From contig JAJRQO010000036.1 of assembly GCA_024280215.1 (NCBI GenBank), positions 62,001 through 126,000 on the forward strand: a DNA stretch of 64,000 nucleotides, given 5' to 3'. The translations under genes were made by a program, and so were the position numbers. The notes under the pieces are model-generated. The model had not been told where the DNA came from and made no database searches. It saw only the letters and a program-made list of their open reading frames with translations. This stretch comes from Candidatus Zixiibacteriota bacterium (lineage in GTDB: Bacteria; Zixibacteria; MSB-5A5; GN15; FEB-12). Positions 52,006 to 60,139 of the stretch are shown here, one piece after another (position 1 is the stretch's first letter; each line of letters starts with the position of its first letter).

Positions 52006-52518
52006 CTAACTTAACAAACCAGCTTTATCTATTAGAACAAGTTTCTTATCAATATCAACCGACTCAACAAAATGTTTTACCGCAGGGAAACGAATTTCCT
52101 CACCTGATTCTGTCTTAATAAGATAGACATCATTGGCAGGATAGGTTTCAACATCGATAATTTCGCCGATAGTTTCGTCTGAGTCTTTACACTTAACTTT
52201 GCACCCAATAATGTCAAAGACATAAAAAGATTCTTCGGGAAGTTCTTCCAAATCATCTTTAAGGAGTGCAATCTCACGATTGGTAAATGATGCGGCATTT
52301 TCAGGATTGTTAACACCTTTCAATTTCACAACAGGTCGTTTTCCAATTAAGGTTGTTTTGATAATTTCAAACTTTTTCCACTCAGATTTCTTTTTAACAT
52401 AAAATTCATCGAGTTCTAAAAAACGTTCGATATCATCGGAGACTGGAGTGATATAAAGTTCACCACCCAGACCTCTGGAACGACCGAGTTTGCCAATTAT
52501 GATATATGTATCGCTCAT
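52006..52518 (-). CDS. rimM: 16S rRNA processing protein RimM
   Basis: 170 residues, usual length. It helps assemble the 30S head around protein S19. N-terminal beta-barrel IIGKLGRSRGLGGELYITPV and FEIIKTTLIGKRPVVKLKGV, then the PRC-barrel half FYVFDIIGCKVKCKDSDETI, ETYPANDVYLIKTESGEEI, RFPAVKHFVESVDIDKK. Overlap with khpA is close (4-base gap). Confidence 0.94.
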   Translation of the reverse strand: MSDTYIIIGKLGRSRGLGGELYITPVSDDIERFLELDEFYVKKKSEWKKFEIIKTTLIGKRPVVKLKGVNNPENAASFTNREIALLKDDLEELPEESFYVFDIIGCKVKCKDSDETIGEIIDVETYPANDVYLIKTESGEEIRFPAVKHFVESVDIDKKLVLIDKAGLLS

Positions 52519-52522
52519 AAAA

Positions 52523-52753
52523 CTATTCTAAAATTTCCAATACCGCTCTTTTGCCTTGTCTGGCAGAAACAGCAGCGAGTAATGTACGGATTGATTTTGC
52601 AGTTTGACCTTGTTTACCAATCACTTTGCCAAGATCACCTTCGCCTACACGTAATTCATAAACAGTCGTACGACTTCCTTCAACTTCTCTTATATCAACC
52701 GCATCTGGGTTATCTACTAACGATTTAACTATAAATCCGACAAAATCTTTCAT
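52523..52753 (-). CDS. khpA: KH-domain RNA-binding protein KhpA
   Basis: 76 residues, a single KH domain. The GxxG loop is GKVIGKQGQTAKSIRTLL. The position between rpsP and rimM is the standard one. KhpA works with KhpB/EloR in control of cell elongation in Gram-positive bacteria; its role in this group is not known. Confidence 0.92.
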   Translation of the reverse strand: MKDFVGFIVKSLVDNPDAVDIREVEGSRTTVYELRVGEGDLGKVIGKQGQTAKSIRTLLAAVSARQGKRAVLEILE

Positions 52754-52856
52754 TTTACGTCCTTTTCAGTGTGTGTGTCAGTTATCGTTTTTGACATTTC
52801 AATTCAATTTGTAAAACATGTACTACTCGTGTTTTGCTATTCAGCAGTTCACCCTG

Positions 52857-53348
52857 CTATTCAGCAGGTTTGTCGCCTTCGGCAGCTTTTGCCTCAGCAG
52901 CAGCTTTTGCTTCTTCAGCAGCTTTAACCTTTGCTTCGGCGGCAGCTTTTTGTTCTGCTTCTTTAGCGGCGGCATCGGCGGCAGCTTGTTCAGCAGCAGC
53001 AAGAGCAGCTTTTTTTATTTTACGAGTTTTCTTTTTCCGTTCAACGATAATACCTTTTAATTCGATAGCGGAAACATCTTCACCTTTTTTAGCTTTATTG
53101 TATTTTTCAGTAAAGCCAATTTGAGTTAACAACGATTTGACAGTTGAGGTAGGTGTAGCACCTTCATTCAACCAATTGGTTAATTTGTCTTCATTGATAG
53201 TCACTTCTGCTGGAACTTTGATTGGATTATAAGTTCCAATAATTTCCAGAAAACGACCATCACGGGCACGACGTGAATCAGCAGCAACAATACGATAAAA
53301 CGCTTGTTTCTTTTTGCCCATTCTGAGTAATCTAACATTTACAGCCAA
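52857..53348 (-). CDS. rpsP: Small subunit ribosomal protein S16 with Ala/Glu/Lys-rich tail
   Basis: 163 residues; the S16 core is the first 85 or so ([59 protein letters not shown]). From about residue 110 the chain is almost only Ala, Glu, Lys and Gln ([20 protein letters not shown]), predicted as one long helix. S16 with an Ala-rich helical tail is known in several phyla. Together with the L19 tail it suggests expanded basic/helical tails on ribosomal proteins in this organism. Confidence 0.95.
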   Translation of the reverse strand: MAVNVRLLRMGKKKQAFYRIVAADSRRARDGRFLEIIGTYNPIKVPAEVTINEDKLTNWLNEGATPTSTVKSLLTQIGFTEKYNKAKKGEDVSAIELKGIIVERKKKTRKIKKAALAAAEQAAADAAAKEAEQKAAAEAKVKAAEEAKAAAEAKAAEGDKPAE

Positions 53349-53367
53349 TTAAATGACCTCCTTAGTT

Positions 53368-54690
53368 TTAGAAACGAGGCATCCCACCAGGGATTCCACG
53401 TCTCTTCTTTTTATTAAAATTTCCAAACATTTTTTGCATTTGTTGGAACTGCTTGAGCAACTGATTGACAGCTTGTACGCTGTTACCAGAGCCTGCGGCA
53501 ATTCGTTTTTTTCTTGGACCATTGATAAGTTTTGGGTTTTGTCGTTCCTTGGTAGTCATTGATTTTATAATCGCAACCATCCGTTCCATACCCCGCTCAT
53601 CAATTTTGACACCCTTGAGTGCTTTACTCGCTCCGGGAATCATTCCGAGGAGAGATTCAAGCGGTCCCATTTTTTTAAGCTGTTCCATTTGTACAAGGAA
53701 ATCCTCAAAATCAAATTTAGATTTGAGAAGTTTCTCCTGCATTTTGGAGGCTTGTTCTATATCAATATGTTCTTGTGCTTTTTCAACGAGTGATAAGACA
53801 TCACCCATCCCGAGTATACGAGTTGCCATACGTTCTGGATGGAAAATTTCCAAGTCAGAAAGTTTTTCGCCTGTTGATGCAAGTTTAATCGGACAGCCTG
53901 TCACTTCACGAATAGAAAGAGCAGCACCACCACGAGCGTCACCATCAAGTTTTGAAAGAACCACACCAGTAATCCCGAGACGGTCATGAAAAGATTGTGC
54001 AACATTGACAGCATCCTGCCCAGTCATTGCATCAGCAACTAATAAAATTTCATCTGGTTTTGTGAGAGCTTTAATTTCTTCAAGTTCTTCCATCAGTTCG
54101 TCGTCAACATGAAGACGTCCCGCGGTATCTAAAATAACTAAATCGATAAAATTCTTTTCGGCGTACTTGACCGCTTCACGACATATTTCAGGTGGTTGTT
54201 TTCCCTCAACGAAAAAATGTTCAACCTGAATAGAGTCTGCTAATACTTTGAGTTGTTTAACAGCGGCAGGACGGTGGATATCGGCGGCGACTAAGAGTGG
54301 TTTTTTCTTTTTCCGTTTTGCATCAAGAGCAAGTTTGCCAGAAAGAGTTGTTTTACCTGACCCTTGTAGACCGCATAGCATATAGACAGATGGAGTTTTG
54401 ACAATTGGTGCGACTGGTTCGGCGGTTGTGCCTAAGAGTGTGACAAGTTCGTCATGGACGACTTTGATTACTTGTTGAGAAGGATCTAATGCTTTGAGAA
54501 CTTCGATACCAACAGCTTTTTCGGTGACTGCTTTTACAAAATTTTTAGCGACTTTGTAGTTTACGTCAGCTTCGAGTAAGGCTTGACGTACTTCACGCAT
54601 GGCATCGGAAATATTTTTTTCCGATAGAATTCCTTTTCCGCGAAGGTGTTTAAAAGCGGAGTCTAATTTGTCAGTTAACGATCCAAACAT
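53368..54690 (-). CDS. ffh: Signal recognition particle protein Ffh
   Basis: 440 residues, usual length. GTPase that brings ribosomes making membrane proteins to FtsY. N domain (FGSLTDKLDSAFKHLRGKG), G domain with CGLQGSGKTTLSGKLA, DTAGRLHVDDELMEEL, TKLDGDARGG-type loop as LSKLDGDARGGAALS, and the M domain (LLGMIPGASKALKGVKIDER, PRKKRIAAGSG) with the RNA-binding Arg-rich loop and a Met-rich end (QQMQKMFGNFNKKKRRG). First gene of the translation cluster; rpsP follows after 19 bases. Confidence 0.97.
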   Translation of the reverse strand: MFGSLTDKLDSAFKHLRGKGILSEKNISDAMREVRQALLEADVNYKVAKNFVKAVTEKAVGIEVLKALDPSQQVIKVVHDELVTLLGTTAEPVAPIVKTPSVYMLCGLQGSGKTTLSGKLALDAKRKKKKPLLVAADIHRPAAVKQLKVLADSIQVEHFFVEGKQPPEICREAVKYAEKNFIDLVILDTAGRLHVDDELMEELEEIKALTKPDEILLVADAMTGQDAVNVAQSFHDRLGITGVVLSKLDGDARGGAALSIREVTGCPIKLASTGEKLSDLEIFHPERMATRILGMGDVLSLVEKAQEHIDIEQASKMQEKLLKSKFDFEDFLVQMEQLKKMGPLESLLGMIPGASKALKGVKIDERGMERMVAIIKSMTTKERQNPKLINGPRKKRIAAGSGNSVQAVNQLLKQFQQMQKMFGNFNKKKRRGIPGGMPRF

Positions 54691-55120
54691 TTCTTTCTCA
54701 GTTTTTCACACGCAAAGATGTGTGACTGTAATCAGCATCGCAAGGAGTCCCCGTTGGGGCAACGTGGCTTTCTTGAGCTTCAAGAAAAAAACGCCACAAA
54801 CAATCTGATTTCTCATCTTGTTATGCGATGACTACCCTGAACGTAAAAAATTAAACATTGCACAGAGCGCAGTTATTCTTATTCAGTCGTAGCAACCTAA
54901 GCTGATCCAACTGATTTAGCCAAACAATATACAAAAATTCAGACTTTAGGCAAGCTATTAATGAGCAAAAACAATGACTTTTTAAAAGAACCTCAAGATG
55001 TAGGCTATTGACTGTAAGTAGGTTATGAGAATATAAATTTAATTTGAGTTTATTCCCCGATTTTCCTACTCAATTAAACTTGTTGATTATAAAAATCTGA
55101 GCCTTTAGAAATATTTCGAC
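54691..55120. other. Spacer upstream of ffh with a GCATCGCAAGGAG-type repeat
   Basis: No convincing gene. A hairpin-rich repeat lies at 54733-54797. At 54905-55015 a short frame without a start reads ADPTDLAKQYTKIQTLG ... QDVGY and stops, possibly a gene remnant, but too short to judge. Confidence 0.5.
54733..54797. repeat. Palindromic intergenic repeat
   Basis: gcatcgcaaggagtccccgt with CCCC...GGGG, then cgtggctttcttga-gct-tcaagaaa...gccac: nested GTGGC/GCCAC and TTTCTTGA/TCAAGAAA arms. The wording 'gcatcgcaaggag ... cgtggc' is like intergenic repeats known from several phyla; only one copy is in this window. Confidence 0.55.
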
Positions 55121-56122
55121 CTATTGTAAGAATAAAATTATCAAACTACTGCTCAAAACTATCTGAAGTAAAAATATCAGACTACCTACCAAAAGAGCCG
55201 TTTTCCCATCTTTTAAAATTGACCCAAATGTTATCCTCAAGCCTATGGCAGCCATTGCAACTATAAGTGTATAATGACTTATTTGACTGATAATATGTAT
55301 ATATTCTTCAGGAAGTACACTAAAAGTAGGAATTAGAGAAAACAGAATAAATCCGATAATAAATAACGGTATTCCTGCTTTTTTGCTATTTTTCTGCTCG
55401 GTATCATTGTTGTTTTTCTTTAAAAAGATAAACATCAGAACAAATACAAGAGGAGTCAACATCAGTATTCGCACCATTTTTACAATAGTCGCTGTCTCTC
55501 CAGAAAGATTACTAACAGAAAACCCTGCCGCCACGACCTGACCGACCGCCTGCAAGGTTGAGCCGATAAGAATGCCTGAGTTAATTTCAGAAAAATGTAA
55601 GAAAAGAGAACCAAGAAAAGGTAGTAGAAAAATACCGATAGTACCTAAGAAATTAACAATCGCAATAGATAACCCAACCTCATCTTTTTTTGCTCCGATA
55701 ATCTGTTCGGTGGCAGCGATTGCCGAACTCCCACAGATACCGTTGCCGATTCCTATAAGGAGAGCAAATTTGCTATCAAGTTTACATATTTTCCCAATCA
55801 GAAGTGATGACAATACTGCGACTGATACTATCACAAATAATATGAGAATAGATTTGTAACCGAGCTTTTCTAAAATGAGAAAGTTTAAATTTACACCCAT
55901 TAGTGCGACAGCAAATGATAATATCTGTTTCTCACTATATGTTATCCCTTGTTGAAATGTGTCAGAAATTTTTGCAACATTGCCGACAACAATGCCTAAA
56001 ATAATTGCAATAACAACCGCACCGATTTGGATATAGGCTGATAAAACAACAGCAACTATACCGATGAAAGTACAGAGAGCAATACCGTATGTAGTCTTTA
56101 AAAAATGAATGATTTTATAATC
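55121..56122 (-). CDS. YeiH-family membrane transporter (putative sulfate exporter family), start codon unresolved
   Basis: The homologous protein clearly begins upstream of the first in-frame ATG (55900). Before it the frame reads KTTYGIALCTFIGIVAVVL, GAVVIAIILGIVVGNVAKIS and TYSEKQILSFAVALMGVNLN, which are the first spans of YeiH proteins. The frame stays open to a TAG near 56190 but holds no ATG, GTG or TTG. An ATT at 56122 or ATC/ATT some bases later stands after an AGGA. Further motifs: GIGNGICGSSAIAATEQII (the family GSSICGxxA motif), GSTLQAVGQVVAAGF. About ten spans, 333 residues if ATT is used. The substrate assignment in the family is weak. Either a rare start codon or a damaged 5' end. 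Confidence 0.75.
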   Translation of the reverse strand, partial: DYKIIHFLKTTYGIALCTFIGIVAVVLSAYIQIGAVVIAIILGIVVGNVAKISDTFQQGITYSEKQILSFAVALMGVNLNFLILEKLGYKSILILFVIVSVAVLSSLLIGKICKLDSKFALLIGIGNGICGSSAIAATEQIIGAKKDEVGLSIAIVNFLGTIGIFLLPFLGSLFLHFSEINSGILIGSTLQAVGQVVAAGFSVSNLSGETATIVKMVRILMLTPLVFVLMFIFLKKNNNDTEQKNSKKAGIPLFIIGFILFSLIPTFSVLPEEYIHIISQISHYTLIVAMAAIGLRITFGSILKDGKTALLVGSLIFLLQIVLSSSLIILFLQ

Positions 56123-56183
56123 CTGTTTTTAAATTCAGGGTATAGTATGAAGAAATAATCGGATGTGTCAAGTGCTATCTATT

Positions 56184-56249
56184 AACTAACTTTTCTATTT
56201 CTTCAAAGATTTCATCTTTAGTATTATAATTCAAACTCATACCAAACTC
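56184..56249 (-). CDS. Very short open frame with ribosome site upstream of the YeiH gene
   Basis: ATG at 56249 follows GGTGGAG and encodes 21 residues, MSLNYNTKDEIFEEIEKLVN plus Arg, ending at TAG just before the YeiH frame opens. It could be a leader peptide, or the displaced 5' end of a damaged gene. Confidence 0.35.
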
Positions 56250-56302
56250 CACCCTTACAAGACAAGCATTATTGTCAACTCTACAAACTTATTTTGATCA
56301 CC

Positions 56303-56427
56303 GTGCAAGGCAGACATCCACTAACAAGTGCAAGGTAGACGTCCTCTAACAAGTGCAAGGCAGACGTCCACTAACAAGTGCAAGGCAGACGTCCTCTAAC
56401 AAGTGCAAGGCAGACGTCCTCGTCGGC
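56303..56427. repeat. Tandem array of five 25-bp units made from REP sequence
   Basis: Units at 56303, 56328, 56353, 56378 and 56403. Each reads GTGCAAGGCAGACGTCC(T/A)C then TAACAA, with 1-2 changes. The last unit continues into the second stem (tcgtcggcc), forming a full hairpin. Each unit is the foot plus first arm of the GGCAGACG REP. No spacers, so not CRISPR. Confidence 0.92.
56403..56427 (+). repeat. Left REP flanking the RAYT
   Basis: GTGCAA foot, GGCAGACG-TCCT-CGTCGGCC hairpin, then ggtcaatt. The foot faces away from the transposase gene. Confidence 0.8.
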
Positions 56428-56448
56428 CGGTCAATTCAAAACAAACTC

Positions 56449-56937
56449 TTATCTACCCTTGTCAGTCAACCAATCCTTTGCACTCGAGAACTCAAAATCT
56501 TCAGACTTTGTTACCAAATTACCTCGTACAGGATTATTATGGATATATTCCATTTTACGAATAAACTGTATATCTGAATAAAGAATTAAATCATCAAATC
56601 TCGGCATCCACAATCTAAATTTGGAATCATTCATAAACTTTTTCTTTATAGCTTCTGTGAGTTCCTCTTTGATTTTTCTTGAAGATAAACTCTTGAAAGA
56701 CTGCATAAATTTTGATAATTGAGAATACTCTGAAAGGAAAACCATCATGTGTAAATGGGAAGGCATAAGAACATAACTTATTATTGGGATTTTATAGAAT
56801 CTTAGCGTTTCCTCTAATTGTTTTAATAAAATTATGGATAAATTTCTATCAATAAATATCGGGGACCATTCTTTGATTGTAGTAGTGATATAAACAAAAG
56901 CACAATCATTAAAGTCAGCACGTTTTTTAACGGGCAT
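56449..56937 (-). CDS. REP-associated tyrosine transposase (RAYT, Y1 family)
   Basis: 162 residues, the normal RAYT length. The HUH pair is H61-L-H63 in YVLMPSHLHMMV. The catalytic Tyr candidate is Y131 in RKMEYIHNNPVRGNLV, the standard RAYT ending. Between them SLSSRKIKEEL and WMPRFDDLILYSD match the family. These single-strand transposases bind hairpin REPs and are held to move them without moving themselves. Here inverted REP copies with outward feet stand on both sides (56403-56427, 56952-56977), and more copies are close by. The flanks hold no IS ends. Intact, so possibly active. Confidence 0.9.
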   Translation of the reverse strand: MPVKKRADFNDCAFVYITTTIKEWSPIFIDRNLSIILLKQLEETLRFYKIPIISYVLMPSHLHMMVFLSEYSQLSKFMQSFKSLSSRKIKEELTEAIKKKFMNDSKFRLWMPRFDDLILYSDIQFIRKMEYIHNNPVRGNLVTKSEDFEFSSAKDWLTDKGR

Positions 56938-56951
56938 ATATTTTACTCCTT

Positions 56952-56977
56952 GGCAGACGAGGACGTCTGCCTTGCAC
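56952..56977 (-). repeat. Right REP flanking the RAYT
   Basis: GGCAGACG-AGGA-CGTCTGCC, then foot TTGCAC facing outward: the exact inverted counterpart of the left copy, 15 bases from the RAYT start. Confidence 0.92.
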
Positions 56978-56978
56978 A

Positions 56979-57188
56979 GTGATAGGCAATCGGAACGCCT
57001 ACCAAGTACAACATGAATCAGTCAGTGTATTCTACGCAGACACGATAAAGCAGATGGGATTACCTGCATCTCACATTGTTAAAGTTAATTTATTATATGA
57101 TGGGGTACTGACAGGTGATGTCAGTTTAATTCAAAGACTCATCAATAATCTATGCAAGTCAGACGAGGACATCTGCCATGCACCTTGA
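56979..57188 (+). pseudogene. Unrecognised short frame between REPs
   Basis: 69 residues from a GTG that lies in the REP flank, with no ribosome site. The middle reads protein-like (VFYADTIKQMGLPASHIVKV, NLLYDGVLTGDVSLIQRLIN) but the end (KSDEDICHAP) is translated REP. It may be the rest of a gene cut by REP insertion. No family recognised. Confidence 0.3.
57158..57183 (-). repeat. REP copy, diverged
   Basis: GTCAGACG-AGGA-CATCTGCC, foot ATGCAC; two stem changes. Confidence 0.8.
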
Positions 57189-57271
57189 AAGTTAGTTCAA
57201 AAGTTTACCATATACTCTGAGAATTAGTTGGAAAATCTACCATGCATATTTCTTAATATTACATTATCATA

Positions 57272-57297
57272 GTGCAAGGCAGACGTCCTCGTCTGTC
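57272..57297 (+). repeat. REP copy
   Basis: Foot GTGCAA, GGCAGACG-TCCT-CGTCTGTC. It is followed by ggtcaatt, just as the left RAYT-flanking copy is, so homology extends past the hairpin. Confidence 0.9.
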
Positions 57298-57311
57298 GGT
57301 CAATTTGTAAC

Positions 57312-58277
57312 TTACACCAACTTTGATTTGAGTATATCATGCAGATGGACGATGCCACGAAGTTTATTAGTCGTATCAACTGTTGGTAGCTGGCTAATCG
57401 AATACTGTTCCATCATCTGTAAGGCTCGGTCAAGTAGTGCCTCAGCATCGACAGATTTTGGATTTTGTATCATCACATCAGATGCCGTCAATTTGTAAAA
57501 ACTATCGGATTGTTCGGCTATACGTCGTAAATCCCCGTCGGTGAAAATCCCCAACAGTTTGCCTGAGTCATCAACAGTCACCACACAGCCCAAACGTTTG
57601 GAAGTCATTTGTAAAATCATATCATTCATGGTAGCATCTTGTTTTACTATCGGGAGTTCGTTGCCATCGTGGTGTACATCGGACACTTTGGTAAGCAGTC
57701 TGTTCCCTAAAGAGCCACCAGGATGAAACGTAGCAAAATCTTCGGCAGAGAAATTCCGTGCCTGAAGCAGTGCCACTGCCAAAGCATCACCCATTACAAG
57801 TGCTGCAGTAGATGATGAGGTTGGCACAAGATTATTAGGGCAGGCTTCCCGCTCGACTGAACAATCGAGTGGCATATCGGCACGTTTATAAAGTTCGGAA
57901 TCGATATTCCCACAGAGAACTATAATCGGCACGGCAAGACGACGAGCAGCAGAGATTAGTTGTTCCATCTCGCCCAATCGCCCAGATTTTGATATAAGCA
58001 GCAAGATGTCATCAGCACGCATCAATCCCAAATCACCATGCATCGCTTCTGCCGGATGTAAGAAAAATGATGAGATTCCTGTTGAGTTAAATGTCGCGAC
58101 GATTTTTTTGCCAATAAGTCCCGACTTACCCATCCCGCCAACAATCACCCGACCTTTACAGATCAAGATTGCATCGACGGCATGTTCAAAATTTTCGTCA
58201 AGATTCTCAGCCATCGCTTTGACTGCATCGGCTTCAGCAAGAATCAGTTCACGGGCATGTTTTTTATGTTCATTCAT
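57312..58277 (-). CDS. kdsD: Arabinose-5-phosphate isomerase
   Basis: 321 residues. It converts ribulose 5-phosphate to arabinose 5-phosphate, the start of Kdo synthesis for lipopolysaccharide. N-terminal SIS domain with VIVGGMGKSGLIGKKIVATF, FFLHPAEAMHGDLGLM and LLISKSGRLGEM, then ATFHPGGSLGNRLLTKVSDV and two CBS domains (VVTVDDSGKLLGIFTDGDLR; SQLPTVDTTNKLRGIVHLHD). GutQ/KpsF have the same layout. The kds neighbours favour KdsD. Overlaps kdsC by four bases. Confidence 0.95.
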   Translation of the reverse strand: MNEHKKHARELILAEADAVKAMAENLDENFEHAVDAILICKGRVIVGGMGKSGLIGKKIVATFNSTGISSFFLHPAEAMHGDLGLMRADDILLLISKSGRLGEMEQLISAARRLAVPIIVLCGNIDSELYKRADMPLDCSVEREACPNNLVPTSSSTAALVMGDALAVALLQARNFSAEDFATFHPGGSLGNRLLTKVSDVHHDGNELPIVKQDATMNDMILQMTSKRLGCVVTVDDSGKLLGIFTDGDLRRIAEQSDSFYKLTASDVMIQNPKSVDAEALLDRALQMMEQYSISQLPTVDTTNKLRGIVHLHDILKSKLV

Positions 58278-58843
58278 ATTAAATAGTCATTCGCATCTTT
58301 TTGAATTGCATCAAAATAATATTCTATAACTTCACGGACGGCACCATGACCGCCATTTTTTTCAGTGATAAAATCGACCACATTTATAAGTTGTTTGGTA
58401 GAGTCAGCTACTGCAATAGAAAGTCCGCATTTTTGAGCGAGTTTAATATCTAATATTTCATTACCGACAAATGCAACTTGTTCAAATGTTAAATTCAATT
58501 TTTCAAGTAGAGGTTTCATCATTGCTACTTTGCTTTGGGTGCCTTTGAGAATTTTACCATCATCAGCTTTTGTTAGCTTTGCCTGTAAGACATGCGTCAC
58601 GCCCAAATCTTTCATACGGGAATCTGTCGCCGCTGAATGTCTACCAGAGACAATTGCGATCTCAAGACCTGCTCGCATCGAAAGAACCATAAAGAGTCCA
58701 TCGGAGATATTAAATTTTTTCAACTCGAACCCATCAGGTCCAAAATAAATAGAATCGTCTGTGAGGACACCGTCAACATCAAGTGCTAACAGTTTTATAT
58801 TTTTAAATCGCTCTATAAGTTGTTCTGTAGAAAGTTTACTCAT
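58274..58843 (-). CDS. kdsC: Kdo-8-phosphate phosphatase
   Basis: 189 residues. HAD-type phosphatase that removes phosphate from Kdo 8-phosphate. Catalytic DxDxT-like loop LLALDVDGVLTDDSIYFGPD, second motif IVSGRHSAATDSR, third motif FVGNEILDIKLAQKCGLSIA. The usual GDD of this family reads GNE, a noticeable but conservative change at the Mg site. Four-base overlaps with kdsA before it and kdsD after it show one operon. Confidence 0.93.
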   Translation of the reverse strand: MSKLSTEQLIERFKNIKLLALDVDGVLTDDSIYFGPDGFELKKFNISDGLFMVLSMRAGLEIAIVSGRHSAATDSRMKDLGVTHVLQAKLTKADDGKILKGTQSKVAMMKPLLEKLNLTFEQVAFVGNEILDIKLAQKCGLSIAVADSTKQLINVVDFITEKNGGHGAVREVIEYYFDAIQKDANDYLI

Positions 58844-59643
58844 GCGTGGGCAGCTTTCTTTACTTCGAGAATTTCAGTAAGCATCTGTTCTAATTTATCA
58901 AGTGGCAGCATTGCTCCTGCATCGGAGAGAGCTTCTTTTGGGTTCGGATGTGTCTCGACGAATAACCCATCAAAACCAATCGATGCGGCAGCCTTTGCCA
59001 TCGGGATAATATACTGCGGTTGTCCTGTTGAAACAGCACCGCCACCACCAGGAAGTTGGAGCGAATGGGTGGCATCGTAGACAATCGGACAGCCTGTCTC
59101 TTTCATAATAAGTAAAGCTCTGAAATCTACAACTAAGTTGCGGTAGCCGAATGAAGATCCCCGTTCGCAGAGCATAATTTTTCCGTTGGCGACTTTACCA
59201 GCAATTTTTGCCATATCTTCGGGAGCTAAAAACTGTCCTTTTTTGATATTAACCCAGCATCCCGATTCGGCAGCCTTGACGACTAAATCTGTCTGACGGC
59301 ACAGAAAAGCAGGGATTTGAAGAATATCCGCGACTTTGGCGACTTTGTCTATCTCTATTGTCTCATGAACATCCGTACAAATAGGCAACTTAAGTTGCCC
59401 TTTCACTTTTTGTAAAATTTCAAGAGCTTTGTCATCACCGATTCCTGAGAACGAGCCTGCTGACAAGCGATTTGCTTTTTTAAATGATGCTTTGAACACA
59501 TACGGAATGCCAAGTTTGTCGGTGATAGTTTTGACCGATTCAGCAATGAGCATACAGTTTTCTTCGGACTCGACGACACATGGTCCAGCGATTAAGAAAA
59601 ACGATTTTGGGTCGTTTTGGATTTTTTGTATATCAATATTCAT
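58840..59643 (-). CDS. kdsA: Kdo-8-phosphate synthase
   Basis: 267 residues from the ATG at 59643 (MNIDIQKIQNDPKSFFLIAG), where the family begins; the frame extends to 59787 but without likeness. It condenses arabinose 5-phosphate with phosphoenolpyruvate. IAGPCVVESEENCM, FKASFKKANRLSAGSFSGIG, TDVHETIEIDKVAKVADILQ, CERGSSFGYRNLVVDFRAL, YDATHSLQLPGG. The position that is Cys in metal-dependent and Asn in metal-free enzymes falls near FLIAGPC, so a metal-dependent type is possible. First gene of kdsA-kdsC-kdsD; implies a Kdo-containing outer membrane. Confidence 0.94.
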   Translation of the reverse strand: MNIDIQKIQNDPKSFFLIAGPCVVESEENCMLIAESVKTITDKLGIPYVFKASFKKANRLSAGSFSGIGDDKALEILQKVKGQLKLPICTDVHETIEIDKVAKVADILQIPAFLCRQTDLVVKAAESGCWVNIKKGQFLAPEDMAKIAGKVANGKIMLCERGSSFGYRNLVVDFRALLIMKETGCPIVYDATHSLQLPGGGGAVSTGQPQYIIPMAKAAASIGFDGLFVETHPNPKEALSDAGAMLPLDKLEQMLTEILEVKKAAHA

Positions 59644-59707
59644 ACGGTGGAATATAAAGAGATTGGATGAGACAGGCAATGAGAAAGATTTGGGGGTGGG
59701 GAGGGGT

Positions 59708-60139
59708 TTATTTGTAATGCTCATCCTCATTACGCGAATAACCTCTTGTAAAGTTACATACTGGTAAATCAAAATGAATATCTTCAAAAGCCCTTAAAAG
59801 TTCATCTTCTGTCTTTTTTGTATTACCTACATCTAAGATACAATATCTAAAAGTTATTTTACTATTTTTTCGTATTTGATTTATCATATTAGCATTATGG
59901 TGAATATTTAAATGTTTCAAAATCTCTTCTGATAGGCTTTTATTACTATACCCAAATTTTACAGTTCTTGTTTTTCCATTGTAACGACGATAGTGTTTTG
60001 ATTGTAAAATTTCGTATACTCCAGATGTTTAAGGAGCTAACTTTATACTTTCTTTAGAAAAAGATAGCTCATCACTCCACTCAATATCTATCAATTTATC
60101 ATCTCGTTTCAAAAAACATGTAATAAGGCATTCTATCAT
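59708..60139 (-). pseudogene. GIY-YIG-like gene interrupted by an in-frame TAA
   Basis: From the ATG at 60139 the frame gives MIECLITCFLKRDDKLIDIE ... KESIKLAP, then TAA, and continues without shift as TSGVYEILQSKHYRRYNGK, RTVKFGYSNKSLSEEILKHL, FRYCILDVGN, KTEDELLRAFEDIHFDLPVC to a final TAA at 59708. The part after the stop has the GIY-YIG fold order: GVY strand, Arg-x-x-x-F-G-Y in place of YIG, and a Glu helix. LAPxTSGVYEI is typical of the domain start, so one base change (for example AAA to TAA) explains the stop. The ATG overlaps the stop of the upstream lipoprotein gene (ATGA), which supports this start. Broken or read through. Confidence 0.7.

Larger units (their letters stand above)
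56938..57311. other. Spacer with three REP copies and a possible gene remnant
   Basis: REPs at 56952-56977, 57158-57183 and 57272-57297. Between the first two lies a GTG-started frame (56979-57188), see separate entry. Confidence 0.7.

Noticed and set aside
56303-56427. Regularly spaced short repeats like a CRISPR array
   Set aside because: The 25-bp units are directly adjacent with no unique spacers, and there are no cas genes; the unit is REP sequence.
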